Shown: positions 17,811-27,813 of the stretch, in pieces
Layout: each line of letters begins with the position of its first letter
Position numbering within the stretch: position 1 is the stretch's first letter
Source: Ureibacillus composti
GTDB taxonomy: Bacteria > Bacillota > Bacilli > Bacillales_A > Planococcaceae
DNA length: 64,000 bases
Assembly: GCA_030348875.1 (NCBI GenBank)
Contig: JAUCEP010000002.1
Span: 3,117,001 to 3,181,000, forward strand
Direction of reading: 5' to 3'
Translations under genes and position numbers: made by a program
Notes under the pieces: model-generated
Databases searched by the model: none
Told to the model about the DNA's origin: nothing
What the model saw: only the letters and a program-made list of their open reading frames with translations

Positions 17811-17824
17811 TGAAAGCGATTCCA
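17811..17824 (+). promoter_or_regulatory. cre-like CcpA site before dctP
   Basis: TGAAAGCGATTCCA matches the cre consensus TGWNANCGNTNWCA at 13 of 14 positions. It lies 32 bases upstream of the dctP start, downstream of a probable promoter. Dicarboxylate uptake is under carbon catabolite repression in B. subtilis, which fits. Confidence 0.7.
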
Positions 17825-17856
17825 AAGTTTCAAAGTTAATAGGGGGATGAGAGAAA

Positions 17857-19113
17857 ATGAAATTAGCTAAAAATCTTACTTTTCAAGTAATCACAGCTAT
17901 CATTTTAGGTATTATCGTAGGGGCGATTTGGCCAGAATTTGGTGCTAGTTTAAAAATATTAGCGGATTTATTCATTAAATTAATTAAAATGTTGATCGCA
18001 CCAATTATCTTCTTAACCGTAGCAATCGGTATCGGTGCGATGGGGGATATGAAGAAAGTTGGTAAAATCGGCGGTAAAGCTTTACTTTATTTCGAAATAG
18101 TTTCTACTATCGCATTGGCAATAGGAATTGCCGTAGCGTTGATTGTTAACGCGGGTCATGGTTTTGATACTTCAGCAGCTAATAATGCAGATGTTTCTCA
18201 GTACACAACTGCCGCTGCAGAAAAAGATTTTAGTCTTGGTGGTTTCATCGCAGAAATTATTCCTGCTAACTTTGTAGGCGCATTAGCAAATGGAGAATTA
18301 TTACCTACATTATTGGCTGCAGTTTTATTCGGTTTAGCAGCAGCTGCACTTGGTGAAAAAGCAAAGCCAGTTATTTCATTCTTTGAAATAGTATCAGATA
18401 TCTTCTTTAAAATTGTTGGTATGGTTATGCGCTTCTCTCCAATTGGAGCATTCGGTGCAATGGGATATACAATTGGTAACTTTGGTTTAGAATCATTAAA
18501 AAGCTTAGGATTATTAATGGTGGCTATTTATATTACAATGTTCTTATTCATTGTCTTTATCCTTGGCGCAATTGCTAAGTTCTATGGAATTAATATCTTT
18601 AAATTTATTGCTTACATTAAACAAGAAATTTTCTTAGTAGTTGGTACATCATCATCAGAGTCGGCATTACCATCACTAATGACAAAATTAGAAAAAATGG
18701 GATGCTCTAAATCAACGGTTGGTTTAGTAGTCCCAACTGGTTATTCTTTCAACCTAGACGGAACTGCAATTTATTTATCAATGGCGGCTCTATTTATTGC
18801 TCAAGCATATAATGTTGAATTATCTTGGATTCAAATTATAACGCTGCTTGGTATCTTAATGGTTACTTCTAAGGGGGCAGCGGGTGTTACAGGGTCTGGA
18901 TTCATCGTATTAGCCGCAACATTAGCAGCATTCCCTATGATTCCTGTAGAGGGAATCTTCCTATTAATAGGTGTTGACCGCTTCATGTCAGAAGCTCGTG
19001 CTGTTACGAACATCATCGGTAATGGTCTAGCAGCAGTTGTTATTTCTAAATCTGAAAAAGAGTTTGACGAAGCACAATACGAAGAATTAAAAGTAGCTCG
19101 TTCACATTCTTAA
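17857..19113 (+). CDS. dctP: C4-dicarboxylate:cation symporter DctP (DAACS family)
   Basis: This membrane carrier takes up succinate, fumarate and malate with protons or sodium. The 418-residue protein has eight membrane segments plus re-entrant loops. Family signatures are the serine-rich GTSSSESALPSL near residue 268, PTGYSFNLDGTAIYLSMA near 290, and the late VDRFMSEARAVTNIIGN. It is the effector of the dctS-dctR system and has a cre-like site upstream. It is called dctA in other bacteria. Confidence 0.93.
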   Translation: MKLAKNLTFQVITAIILGIIVGAIWPEFGASLKILADLFIKLIKMLIAPIIFLTVAIGIGAMGDMKKVGKIGGKALLYFEIVSTIALAIGIAVALIVNAGHGFDTSAANNADVSQYTTAAAEKDFSLGGFIAEIIPANFVGALANGELLPTLLAAVLFGLAAAALGEKAKPVISFFEIVSDIFFKIVGMVMRFSPIGAFGAMGYTIGNFGLESLKSLGLLMVAIYITMFLFIVFILGAIAKFYGINIFKFIAYIKQEIFLVVGTSSSESALPSLMTKLEKMGCSKSTVGLVVPTGYSFNLDGTAIYLSMAALFIAQAYNVELSWIQIITLLGILMVTSKGAAGVTGSGFIVLAATLAAFPMIPVEGIFLLIGVDRFMSEARAVTNIIGNGLAAVVISKSEKEFDEAQYEELKVARSHS

Positions 19114-19133
19114 TAAACGAAGTCTAGTAAAAC

Positions 19134-19171
19134 AAAAACGTCATTTTCTTAAAAGAAAATGACGTTTTTTT
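19134..19171 (+). terminator. Terminator after dctP
   Basis: The 15-bp stem AAAAACGTCATTTTC/GAAAATGACGTTTTT with TTAAAA loop is followed by T residues. Confidence 0.93.
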
Positions 19172-19286
19172 ATATAGTAAAATTGATTTCTGTTATGAGA
19201 ACGCTTTTAGATGCCCTACTTGAGCTAGTCGCTTTACGCCTTAGTCTATTATAAATAAAATATTACACCCCTACACTTTAATTGAA

Positions 19287-20408
19287 CTATATAAAGGTAA
19301 ATGGCTCTGTATTTACTTTTGATTCAATAAATTGTACAGATAGTTTTTTTTGTGAACAAAGTTCCATCATTTTTTGCGAAACACCTTTTATCATTACTTT
19401 TTCTACATGATGACCAGGGTCAACAATATTTAGCCCGATACTTTGTGCATCCTGGGCAACGTGGAAATACATATCTCCTGTTACAAATACATCAGCACCA
19501 GATCGTTTTGCAACATGTATATATTTATTTCCATCCCCGCCAACGACAGCCACTTTTTTCACTTTTGCATTTTTATCTCCTACAACTCTCACAGCTGGGA
19601 CGTCCAATTGCTTTTTAACATGCTTTGCAAACTGTTCTAATGTCATTGGCTCCTTAAGTGTCCCAACACGTCCAAGGCCCATCTGATTTGTTTCTACAGC
19701 TAATGTATATAAATCATAGGCAGGTTCTTCATAAGGGTGTACATTTAACATCGCTTTTAATACTTTATTTTTTATTGATGGTGGGAAGACAACTTCAATT
19801 TTCTCTTCATCCGTTACTTCAATTTCTCCAATTTCGCCAATAAATGGATCTGCACCCTCTAACGGTCTAAAGCGCCCCTTCCCATCCGTTGAAAAGCTAC
19901 AAGAATCATAATCACCAATAGCTCCCGCGCCTATTTTCGAAAGTTCAAGACGTAAGCGATCAGCATGGGAGTCTGGTACAAATACAGCTAATTTCATTAA
20001 ATTTTCACTATATGTTTGCTCTAAGATTTGCTGGTTTTCTAATTGTAATGCGTCAGCTAATAAATCATTTACACCGCCATCAGCTACATCTAAATTAGTA
20101 TGAGCTGCATAAACAGCAACGTCATTTTTAATTAGCTTCTCATACAATTTACCTGCAGGTGTATCAGTACGTAAGTTTGAGAGTTTTCGGAAGATTGGTG
20201 GGTGGTGTGCAATAATTAATTGACAGCCATTTCGAATTGCCTCATCTGCAACCTCTTCATTGACATCAAGTGTTACCAACACCTTTGTTACTTCTTTATT
20301 TAATGTCCCAATAGCTAATCCTATCGGGTCATTTTCCATACAAGCCAATTTTTTGGGTGACCAGCTTTCAAATAATTGAATCACTTCTTGTCCGTTTGCC
20401 GTCTTCAT
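19287..20408 (-). CDS. yqfO: Nif3-like dinuclear metal centre protein YqfO
   Basis: This is a conserved cytosolic Nif3/YqfO protein forming hexameric rings with a two-metal site. The 373-residue protein has the metal-binding LIIAHHPPIFRKLS near residue 64, AAHTNLD near 100 and a C-terminal DPGHHVEK. The central insertion (roughly 130-230) is the PII-like domain of Gram-positive members. The start overlaps the trmK stop by four bases. GTP cyclohydrolase-like and regulatory roles have been proposed; the in vivo function is unsettled. Confidence 0.92.
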   Translation of the reverse strand: MKTANGQEVIQLFESWSPKKLACMENDPIGLAIGTLNKEVTKVLVTLDVNEEVADEAIRNGCQLIIAHHPPIFRKLSNLRTDTPAGKLYEKLIKNDVAVYAAHTNLDVADGGVNDLLADALQLENQQILEQTYSENLMKLAVFVPDSHADRLRLELSKIGAGAIGDYDSCSFSTDGKGRFRPLEGADPFIGEIGEIEVTDEEKIEVVFPPSIKNKVLKAMLNVHPYEEPAYDLYTLAVETNQMGLGRVGTLKEPMTLEQFAKHVKKQLDVPAVRVVGDKNAKVKKVAVVGGDGNKYIHVAKRSGADVFVTGDMYFHVAQDAQSIGLNIVDPGHHVEKVMIKGVSQKMMELCSQKKLSVQFIESKVNTEPFTFI

Positions 20409-21103
20409 TCTTTTAATGCCTCCTCAACTAAAGAGATTAGACAATGTAATTCTTCGCGCTTTGCAATAATTTCTTGGCTTGGTTCTGCTTTTTCAATAGA
20501 GTTTAACACTCGTTCCCAATTCTCTATTTCTTTTTTCCACTTTTCAATAAATACATCCGATTTTTTTGCTAAAAGAAATTTACCTAATAAAACTTCCTCT
20601 TCCGTTAAAGTCATGTTTCCTCTTTGTAGAACAAGGACTTCATATATTTTTCCATCTTCATCTAATATTTCTTCATCAAGGATTGCCCAACCATTTTCTA
20701 GTGCCCATTCTCGTATCACCTTTGCATGGATATTGGGTTGTAATATGAGTCTCGTCACTGATTTTAAGGCATCATTACCATTTTCTAGAATCGTTACAAT
20801 TAGTGGTCCACCCATTCCCGCGATCGTAATCGTATCGACATGATCACTTTCTTGAACTGCCTCTAACCCATCTGCCAATCGCACAGTAATTTTATCCGAT
20901 AAATTTTCAGCCCTCACTTGCCGAACAGCAGAATCATATGGACCCTTTACAACTTCGCCAGCAATCGCTTTGTTAATGATCCCCTTATGAATTAAATAAC
21001 AAGGTAGGTATGCATGATCACTGCCAATATCCGCTACTACGGCTCCAGTTGGAACAAATGATGCCACCATTTCTAATCGTTTTGAAAGTTTTTGTGCATT
21101 CAT
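20405..21103 (-). CDS. trmK: tRNA (adenine(22)-N1)-methyltransferase TrmK
   Basis: TrmK methylates A22 of tRNAs using S-adenosylmethionine. The 232-residue protein has motif I VVADIGSDHAYLP near residue 19, VRLADGLEAV near 78 and the IAGMGGPL motif near 94, with a coiled C-terminal helical domain typical of TrmK. It is immediately upstream of yqfO, as in B. subtilis. Confidence 0.94.
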   Translation of the reverse strand: MNAQKLSKRLEMVASFVPTGAVVADIGSDHAYLPCYLIHKGIINKAIAGEVVKGPYDSAVRQVRAENLSDKITVRLADGLEAVQESDHVDTITIAGMGGPLIVTILENGNDALKSVTRLILQPNIHAKVIREWALENGWAILDEEILDEDGKIYEVLVLQRGNMTLTEEEVLLGKFLLAKKSDVFIEKWKKEIENWERVLNSIEKAEPSQEIIAKREELHCLISLVEEALKE

Positions 21104-21243
21104 TTTTTTATAAACCGCCTTTTTCTATATTTGCCGCTTCTATTATATTAGAAAAACACGAATCATCGCTACTATGCGACAATTCGATTTTTGTTTTCTA
21201 ATGCTGATTCTCAGAACTTTTCGATCCAATCCGCGAAAAAAAT

Positions 21244-21271
21244 AAATCCTTAGCCTAATGACTAAGGATTT
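21244..21271 (-). terminator. Terminator after cccA
   Basis: The stem AAATCCTTAG/CTAAGGATTT with an 8-base loop is followed on the minus strand by ATTTTTTT. Confidence 0.9.
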
Positions 21272-21280
21272 CTTAATGGA

Positions 21281-21646
21281 TTATTTTAATGTTGAAATAT
21301 AATCAGCAATCGCTTGAGCCTCTTCTGGTGTTTTCAAACCAGGAGTCATTGGTGTACCTTCAATACCGTTTGTTAATACATCCACGATATGTGCAGGATC
21401 TTGGCCAATAAGTTTTGGTCCCATACCACCAGTTAAATCACCGCCGTGACAACCGATACATGTGCTTACCAATTCTTCACCGCTTGCTCCACCTTCTGCA
21501 GTCGCGCCGCCCTCTTCAGTTGCAGCTTCATCTCCATGAGCAGCGATTTCCTCTTTGTTACCAACACCTTCTAATGACAGGAAGAAAATAAGTCCGATAC
21601 CGAATGCCATAATTAGGATATAAGGAATGATTGGATTGTTCTTCAT
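21281..21646 (-). CDS. cccA: Membrane-anchored cytochrome c-550 CccA
   Basis: This is a small c-type cytochrome of the aerobic respiratory chain, held on the outside of the membrane. The 121-residue protein has an N-terminal membrane helix (PYILIMAFGIGLIFFLSL), an Ala/Glu/Gly-rich flexible linker, the haem site CIGCH near residue 63 and the axial Met in GTPMTPGL. It lies near sigA, as in B. subtilis. Confidence 0.94.
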   Translation of the reverse strand: MKNNPIIPYILIMAFGIGLIFFLSLEGVGNKEEIAAHGDEAATEEGGATAEGGASGEELVSTCIGCHGGDLTGGMGPKLIGQDPAHIVDVLTNGIEGTPMTPGLKTPEEAQAIADYISTLK

Positions 21647-21785
21647 ATGTTACCCTCCCTTTTTTTATCATTTTTACTTCTATTTAGTATAGAATCTGTT
21701 ACCATACATTATTGTACTGCATTATTTCAAAAACGAAAAGACCTAAACGGTAACTTTTACAACTATTGTCACAATTGCAACATCT

Positions 21786-22931
21786 TTACTGATTATTAAG
21801 AATATGCCTTGCAATCACCATTTTTTGTATTTCTGATGTGCCTTCACCTATTTCTAATAATTTTGCATCTCTTAAGTATCTTTCCACTTCATACTCTCTC
21901 ATATACCCATAACCACCATGAATTTGTATCGCTTCATCAGTAATTTCCATTGCTATCTCTGAGGCATAATATTTTGCGATTGCAGCTTCTTTCCCAAAAG
22001 CTCTTCCTTGATCTTTTAACCAGGCAGCTTTATAAACCATATTTCTTGCAAGTTCAATTTTCACCGCCATGTCAGCAAGTTTAAATTGAGTTATTTGGAA
22101 TTCTGCCAACGTTTTCCCAAATTGTTTGCGTTGTTTTGAGTAATTAAGTGCTTTGTCAAATGCTGCTTGTGCAATTCCAACAGCCATGGCAGCTATCCCT
22201 ATTCTCCCCCCATCTAATGTAATTAAAAACTGTTTAAAGCCATTTCCTCGTTTCCCAAGGAGATTTTTTTCAGAAACTGACACATCTTCAAAAATTAGTT
22301 CTGTTGTGTTTGAAGAATTTAAACCCATTTTGTCCGTTATTTCATTTATTGTAAAACCTTTGGAATCCGTTGGAACAATAATCGCACTAATTTCTTTTTT
22401 GTCAGCGTTTTGGGCAGTTATTGCAGTTATAGCAATATGCTTTGCATAACTCGCATTGGTTATAAAAACCTTTGAACCGTTGATTAGAAACTCTCCATCT
22501 TTTAAAACAGCCTTTGTCTGAGTGCCTCCAGCATCTGACCCTGCATTCGACTCTGTCAAACCAAATGCACCAAAAGACTCCCCTGTACAAATTGGTACTA
22601 AATATTTTTCTTTTTGATCGTTTGTTCCAAATAAATGAATAGGTGCGCCACCTAAGGAGATATGAGCAGAATAAGTAATTCCAGTGGAAGCACAAGCACG
22701 ACTTAACTCTTCAGTAACAATGGCGAAACTAATAGTATCCGCTCCAGCCCCTCCAAATTTCTCTGGAAAAGGTAACCCCATAATTCCCATATCCGCAAGT
22801 TGTTTAAACACTTTTATGGGGAAAGTTTTATTTCGATCTCTTTCAATTGCTTCGGGTGCAACGACTTCATCTGCAAACTCTTTTATCATTTTTAACAGCA
22901 TTTTTTGTTCTTCTGTCAAATCGAAATGCAT
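21786..22931 (-). CDS. Acyl-CoA dehydrogenase, short/branched chain type
   Basis: This is an FAD enzyme that oxidises acyl-CoA to the 2-enoyl-CoA. The roughly 381-residue protein has GAFGLTESNAGSDAGG near 128-143, the VFITNA segment, the flavin-binding QIHGGYGYMREYEVERYLRDA near 340-360, and the late GEGTSEIQ with the catalytic Glu of the short-chain/butyryl/isovaleryl group. The ATG at 22929-22931 is preferred over GTG 22940 because AAAGGGGTG lies at correct distance. It stands alone between cccA and an unknown membrane protein gene. This is not its B. subtilis position, so the substrate cannot be read from context. Confidence 0.9.
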   Translation of the reverse strand: MHFDLTEEQKMLLKMIKEFADEVVAPEAIERDRNKTFPIKVFKQLADMGIMGLPFPEKFGGAGADTISFAIVTEELSRACASTGITYSAHISLGGAPIHLFGTNDQKEKYLVPICTGESFGAFGLTESNAGSDAGGTQTKAVLKDGEFLINGSKVFITNASYAKHIAITAITAQNADKKEISAIIVPTDSKGFTINEITDKMGLNSSNTTELIFEDVSVSEKNLLGKRGNGFKQFLITLDGGRIGIAAMAVGIAQAAFDKALNYSKQRKQFGKTLAEFQITQFKLADMAVKIELARNMVYKAAWLKDQGRAFGKEAAIAKYYASEIAMEITDEAIQIHGGYGYMREYEVERYLRDAKLLEIGEGTSEIQKMVIARHILNNQ

Positions 22932-22980
22932 TATGAACACCCCTTTTATTTGTTATAGGCTTTTTGAATATAGCGTCAAT

Positions 22981-23014
22981 AAAAAAGCAATATCCCCTTT
23001 TGAGAGATATTGCT
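22981..23014 (-). terminator. Terminator after the 23025-23582 gene
   Basis: The stem AGCAATATC/GATATTGCT is followed on the minus strand by TTTTTTATT. Confidence 0.85.
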
Positions 23015-23024
23015 ATTTTATTGA

Positions 23025-23582
23025 TTAAGCAATCAATTTATATCCAATTAATACAATAAGACCTAAAGCTCCTGAAACTGTAAAATAAAGTAACTTTAAT
23101 TTTAGACCGGATAATAGCCATAAAAGACAATTTGCAATTAATAATGCGTACAAAACCCATTCTTTTTGTTCAAAATAAGTTAAGCTTATTTTTACAGAAA
23201 GTCCAAAAATAAGTAATGCGGCAGCAACTTGAAATAATGGGGCAATCAAATTTTTTTTCCTTGCTTCTTTAAAAGCAATAATAATTAAAGCTATTGATAA
23301 TACTCCAATGAACAGAATCATTACCTCTGTTGCTTGGGAAGTCATAAATAGTATTGCAAGTAAAGATATGGAGACCAGAAAAACAAAAAGATAAATAAAA
23401 ATCATGCGACGTTTCTCTTTTGATTTAACAGCTTTTTTATGGCTGACCTCTTCTTCTAGCCCTTCATCATTTCCTTCTGTGTAGAGTGTCATTAAAAAAT
23501 CACAATATTGTTCAGGTAAGAGTTTATTTTGTTTCCAAAATAATATTTCATTTAGAATAATTTTCTTTCTTGGATTTGACAT
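23025..23582 (-). CDS. Uncharacterised membrane protein with five or six helices
   Basis: I do not recognise this 185-residue protein. Its first 60 residues are soluble and charged (NEILFWKQNKLLPEQYCDFL near 11-30, then EEEVSHKKAVKSKEKRR). About five to six hydrophobic helices follow, from residue 60 to the end. The N-terminal soluble part looks like a small protein-interaction module. It lies between the acyl-CoA dehydrogenase and sigA and ends in its own terminator. Confidence 0.75.
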   Translation of the reverse strand: MSNPRKKIILNEILFWKQNKLLPEQYCDFLMTLYTEGNDEGLEEEVSHKKAVKSKEKRRMIFIYLFVFLVSISLLAILFMTSQATEVMILFIGVLSIALIIIAFKEARKKNLIAPLFQVAAALLIFGLSVKISLTYFEQKEWVLYALLIANCLLWLLSGLKLKLLYFTVSGALGLIVLIGYKLIA

Positions 23583-23701
23583 ATGGTAATCTCCAAAACT
23601 GCATAATTATGTATATATTAATAGTTTAGCTTACTTTTTATATTGCATCTATAAAAATTACTAGATTCCTTCCATTTATAATTAAAATTAGATAAAAACG
23701 T

Positions 23702-23731
23702 AAAAAAGACACCCAAAAGGATGTCTTTTTT
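23702..23731 (-). terminator. Terminator of the dnaG-sigA operon
   Basis: AAAAAAGACA and TGTCTTTTTT flank a short loop with a G-rich/C-rich core. It lies directly after the sigA stop, with a T run on the minus strand. Confidence 0.88.
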
Positions 23732-23736
23732 AATTA

Positions 23737-24864
23737 TTATTCTAAGAAATCTTTAAGACGTTTACTACGTGATGGGTGTCTAAGTTTTCTTAATGCTTTT
23801 GCTTCGATTTGACGAATACGCTCGCGTGTAACTCCGAACACTTTCCCAACTTCTTCTAATGTTCTTGTACGACCGTCATCTAAACCAAAACGAAGTCGAA
23901 GAACATTTTCTTCTCGATCCGTTAATGTATCTAAAACATCTTCAAGCTGCTCTTTTAACAATTCATATGCTGCATGATCGGAAGGAGATTGTGCCTCATG
24001 GTCTTCGATGAAATCACCTAAGTGGGAATCATCTTCCTCACCAATTGGCGTTTCTAAAGAAACCGGTTCCTGAGCAATTTTTAATATTTCACGAACTTTT
24101 TCAGGAGTTAAATCCATTTCTTCACCAATTTCTTCAGGTGATGGTTCACGCCCAAGATCTTGAAGTAATTGTCTTTGTACACGAATTAGTTTATTAATCG
24201 TTTCAACCATGTGTACTGGAATACGAATCGTACGAGCTTGGTCTGCTATTGCACGAGTAATTGCTTGGCGAATCCACCAAGTTGCATAAGTAGAAAATTT
24301 AAATCCTTTTCGGTAATCAAATTTTTCAACTGCTTTAATTAACCCCATATTACCTTCTTGAATTAAATCTAAAAATAGCATCCCACGACCAACATATCGT
24401 TTCGCAATAGATACTACAAGACGTAAGTTAGCTTCTGCCAATCGTTTACGCGCTTCTTCATCCCCTTGTTCAATACGTTCTGCCAATCGAATCTCTTCTT
24501 CAGCAGAAAGCAAATCAACACGACCAATTTCTTTCAAGTACATTCTTACAGGGTCATTAATTTTAACGCCAGGAGGAACACTTAGGTCATTTAAATCAAA
24601 TTCTTCTTCATTTGCCTCTTGTTTTGACAAGACTTCTTCTTCAAATTCTTCTTTACCGTTAACTTCGATTCCGAAACTTTTTTCTATATCTTCTGCAAAA
24701 TGGAAAACTTCCTCATTCTCCATTTCGTATGGTGCAAGCTTAGAAGAAATTTCTTGCATTGTAATTTCATTATCTTTTTTCGCTTTTTGTTGAAGAAGTG
24801 CTTTTACCTCTTCTACTGTTTGTCCGTTTACAACTTCTTTTGAATTCTCTGACTTGTCCGCCAT
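23737..24864 (-). CDS. sigA: Primary RNA polymerase sigma factor SigA
   Basis: This is the housekeeping sigma factor. The 375-residue protein has acidic region 1.1, region 1.2 ([17 protein letters not shown]) and region 2 ([37 protein letters not shown]). Region 3 follows, and then region 4 with the -35-binding helix [20 protein letters not shown]. The ATG at 24862-24864 follows AGAAGGAGG; the upstream extension is not part of the protein. It is cotranscribed with dnaG, as in the macromolecular-synthesis operon. Confidence 0.97.
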   Translation of the reverse strand: MADKSENSKEVVNGQTVEEVKALLQQKAKKDNEITMQEISSKLAPYEMENEEVFHFAEDIEKSFGIEVNGKEEFEEEVLSKQEANEEEFDLNDLSVPPGVKINDPVRMYLKEIGRVDLLSAEEEIRLAERIEQGDEEARKRLAEANLRLVVSIAKRYVGRGMLFLDLIQEGNMGLIKAVEKFDYRKGFKFSTYATWWIRQAITRAIADQARTIRIPVHMVETINKLIRVQRQLLQDLGREPSPEEIGEEMDLTPEKVREILKIAQEPVSLETPIGEEDDSHLGDFIEDHEAQSPSDHAAYELLKEQLEDVLDTLTDREENVLRLRFGLDDGRTRTLEEVGKVFGVTRERIRQIEAKALRKLRHPSRSKRLKDFLE

Positions 24865-24895
24865 AAACCTTCCTCCTTCTAACAACCGATTCGGG

Positions 24896-26722
24896 TTAAA
24901 TCGCTGATAATGATTTCCTTAGGTTAATGATTTCTCTAGCGATTTCTAGTGCGCGTTTATGCTCATGCATTTTTTCCGCTTCCTGTGAATCATGCAGTAA
25001 TTTAGTTATTTCTACTTCAATACGATGTTTTCGTAATTGTCTTAAGCTATCTGAAATTTCAGCTTCAACATGGTCAGGATCTTGCTCGACAAGAGCTGCC
25101 TCCATCACAATTTTTCGTAACTCTGGATCATCTAGAACTTCTAAAAATCTTTGGTAATCTGCTGATACATGCTCTTCATAAAAGCCAATTAGGCGAACAA
25201 ATACAGCTATATATTCATCCCTAGCAAAAGGTTGAGGCTCATCACTATTGATAATCCTTTCAACCACTTCTGCATTTCGAAGCATATGTGATAGTAACAA
25301 TCTTTCCGCTCTTTCTGTTGCATTTAGTGGTTTCTTCGGTTGAACATCAATTTTTGAGGGTTGGAGATTTGTTTGTTCAAATCGTTTATTACTTTTTACA
25401 TCATCTGCCTCTAGTTTTCGATATTGGGCATAAATAGCATCTTCAGAAATATTTGTTTCACTTGATAGTTGTTTAATATATAAATCACGCTCTATAGGTG
25501 AGGATCTACCAACAAGTTGTTCAAGCACTTCTTGAATGTATTGCAAAATATCATTTTCAAATTGGAAATTTTTATTTTTCCTCGCGTGCATCATCATGAA
25601 AGCAATATAAGCATGTGGTTTTTCTATTACTTGATTAACAAAAGATTCTGTTCCATACTTACGAATATAATCATCAGGATCTAATTTTTCAGGCAATAGT
25701 GCAACTTCAACATTTAATTTTTCGGCATGTAACATATCTGCGGCACGTTTTGCAGCTTCCCAACCAGCATGATCACCGTCATAACATAAAATGATTTTAT
25801 CTACTAAGCGCTTAAGCTTTGTGACATGCTGTGTTGTTAGAGAGGTCCCCATAGTTGCAACCGCATTGTAGACACCTGCTTGATTAGCAGCGAGAACATC
25901 AATAAATCCTTCCATTAATATGACTTGACGATTTTTACGTATGGAAGTTCTTGCTTTATCCAAGTTAAATAGAACTTGGCTTTTATGAAATATAGGTGTT
26001 TCTGGGCTATTTAAATATTTTGCATCATTTTCAGATGGAGTGATGATACGTCCCGAAAATCCGATAATTTTCCCATTATCATTCCGAATTGGAAACATAA
26101 TCCTTCCTCTAAATCGGTCAAAATAAGTATGGTCACTTTCCTTCTGAATGATAAGCCCACATTCAGCCATATCTTCTAAATCGAAGCCTTTTTTTTCTAA
26201 GAGAATCGAAAGAGTGTCCCAAGCTGGTAGTGACCAACCTATACCATTCGTTTCGATATGCTCCTTTGTAAATCCTCTTTTTAGAAGATAATTTAACGCT
26301 TCCTCACCATCCTCTGTATTCATTAGCAAATGGTGATACATTTGCGCTGCAAATTCGTGTGCTTCAATCATTTTTTCTTCTCTTGATGAATATTGAGAGG
26401 TATTTTTAGCCATACTATCGTTTTGGATATCTAAATGTATACCAGCGCGAGAACCCAGTTTGATTACCGCATCAGGAAACGTAATATTTTCAATATCCAT
26501 TACAAATGTAATGACATTACCACCTGCTCCACATCCAAAGCAATGGAAGATTTGTTTGTCTTGAGACACAGAAAATGAAGGTGTATTTTCACCATGGAAT
26601 GGGCATAATCCAAACCAGTTACGCCCTTTCTTCGTCAACTGCATATATTCGCCGATTACATCGACGATTTCTGATTGTGAACGAATTTGCTCAATTAACT
26701 GTTCTGGAATTTTACTACTCAT
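24896..26722 (-). CDS. dnaG: DNA primase DnaG
   Basis: DnaG makes RNA primers for replication and works with the DnaB-type helicase. The roughly 608-residue protein has an N-terminal CHC2 zinc finger ([21 protein letters not shown] near 40-65) and a TOPRIM domain ([13 protein letters not shown] near 262 and [17 protein letters not shown] near 305). A C-terminal helicase-binding region completes it. The ATG at 26720-26722 has TTGGTGA upstream. SigA follows 31 bases downstream. Confidence 0.96.
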   Translation of the reverse strand: MSSKIPEQLIEQIRSQSEIVDVIGEYMQLTKKGRNWFGLCPFHGENTPSFSVSQDKQIFHCFGCGAGGNVITFVMDIENITFPDAVIKLGSRAGIHLDIQNDSMAKNTSQYSSREEKMIEAHEFAAQMYHHLLMNTEDGEEALNYLLKRGFTKEHIETNGIGWSLPAWDTLSILLEKKGFDLEDMAECGLIIQKESDHTYFDRFRGRIMFPIRNDNGKIIGFSGRIITPSENDAKYLNSPETPIFHKSQVLFNLDKARTSIRKNRQVILMEGFIDVLAANQAGVYNAVATMGTSLTTQHVTKLKRLVDKIILCYDGDHAGWEAAKRAADMLHAEKLNVEVALLPEKLDPDDYIRKYGTESFVNQVIEKPHAYIAFMMMHARKNKNFQFENDILQYIQEVLEQLVGRSSPIERDLYIKQLSSETNISEDAIYAQYRKLEADDVKSNKRFEQTNLQPSKIDVQPKKPLNATERAERLLLSHMLRNAEVVERIINSDEPQPFARDEYIAVFVRLIGFYEEHVSADYQRFLEVLDDPELRKIVMEAALVEQDPDHVEAEISDSLRQLRKHRIEVEITKLLHDSQEAEKMHEHKRALEIAREIINLRKSLSAI

Positions 26723-26900
26723 AAAAATCACCAACTTAAATTGCTAATAACACAATTCGATATTAATTTGAAAAATCCTTTATTTTACGACAAAATAATT
26801 GATTTAGTCCTAACTAATTCGTTATTTTTATTTTTACCACAATTTTTTATTATAAAACAATTATTTGATAATTTCCACTAATTTTATGAAAAAACATAAA

Positions 26901-26986
26901 AAAACCACCTTCTTAATGGACTACCTCCAATAGTAAGATTATTTCTATTGATTCGGAGTGCAGTTTAATATTAAAAAGGTGGTCTT
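26901..26986 (-). terminator. Long rod-like hairpin/terminator between yqfL and dnaG
   Basis: Three nested helices are visible: a 16-bp outer stem (26901-26916 with 26971-26986, two G-U pairs), a bulged 8-bp middle stem (26920-26927 with 26956-26964), and CAATAG/CTATTG (26928-26933 with 26945-26950). A run of seven T follows on the minus strand. It can terminate yqfL, but it is much larger than needed for that. Confidence 0.75.
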
Positions 26987-26995
26987 TAATTATCT

Positions 26996-27802
26996 TTATT
27001 GTTCAATTTGGTCCAAAATAACATTTGCTGTTTCTTCCACAGCACGATTTGTAACATCAATTACTGAACAACCAATTTTATTTACCACTTTATAAAAATG
27101 ATTAATTTCTTGTTCAATGCGTGTTTGTTTTGCATACATTGCATCATCATTTAGGCCCAATGCAATTAATCTCTCCTTACGAATTATATTAAGCTTTTCC
27201 GGAGAAATGACTAAACCAAAACATTTTTTTGGATTTACCGAGTATAATTCTTCAGGCGGCTCTACTTCCGGGACTAATGGCACATTCGCAACTTTCAAAC
27301 GTTTATGTGCTAAGTACTGGGATAAAGGAGTTTTCGATGTTCTAGATACACCAACCAATACAACATCCGCTAGTAACAAGCCCCTTGGATCACGACCGTC
27401 ATCATATTTAACAGCAAACTCAATTGCTTCAATCTTTCTAAAATAATCATCATCTAGTTTATGAACTAACCCAGGCTCTTGAAGAGGTTTTTCACCAGTG
27501 TGTTTCTCAATTAAACCAATCATAGGTCCTAATAAATCGAAACATGCAACTTGGTGTTCTTTACATAGTTCAATCATTAAGTCGCGTTTACTTCGTTCAA
27601 CTAATGTAAAGACAATTAAAGCATCTTGCATACTAGCAAGTTCTACTATGTTTTCAATATGTTCATCATTTTGAATATGTGGAAACTTCCGAATAATGGT
27701 ATCTTCAAAGTCTGGTCTAAACTGTGTTGCAGCTGCCTTAACAACTTGTTCACCAGTCTCACCAACAGAATCTGAAACTACAAGTATTTTTAATGTTTTC
27801 AA
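26996..27802 (-). CDS. yqfL: PPDK regulatory protein family kinase/pyrophosphorylase YqfL
   Basis: This belongs to the bifunctional ADP-dependent kinase/pyrophosphorylase family (DUF299) that controls pyruvate phosphate dikinase or PEP synthase by phosphorylation. The 268-residue protein has an N-terminal VVSDSVGETGEQVVKAA and the P-loop-like GVSRTSKTPLS near 152-162. It lies 11 bases after ccpN, the partner gene in gluconeogenic control in B. subtilis. The start is TTG with AAGGGG upstream. Confidence 0.92.
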   Translation of the reverse strand: MKTLKILVVSDSVGETGEQVVKAAATQFRPDFEDTIIRKFPHIQNDEHIENIVELASMQDALIVFTLVERSKRDLMIELCKEHQVACFDLLGPMIGLIEKHTGEKPLQEPGLVHKLDDDYFRKIEAIEFAVKYDDGRDPRGLLLADVVLVGVSRTSKTPLSQYLAHKRLKVANVPLVPEVEPPEELYSVNPKKCFGLVISPEKLNIIRKERLIALGLNDDAMYAKQTRIEQEINHFYKVVNKIGCSVIDVTNRAVEETANVILDQIEQ

Positions 27803-27813
27803 TTTACTACCCC

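Noticed and set aside
16515..19113. Complete TRAP transporter
   Set aside because: No DctQ or DctM membrane subunits are present; the binding protein is better explained as a DctS co-sensor beside a DAACS carrier.
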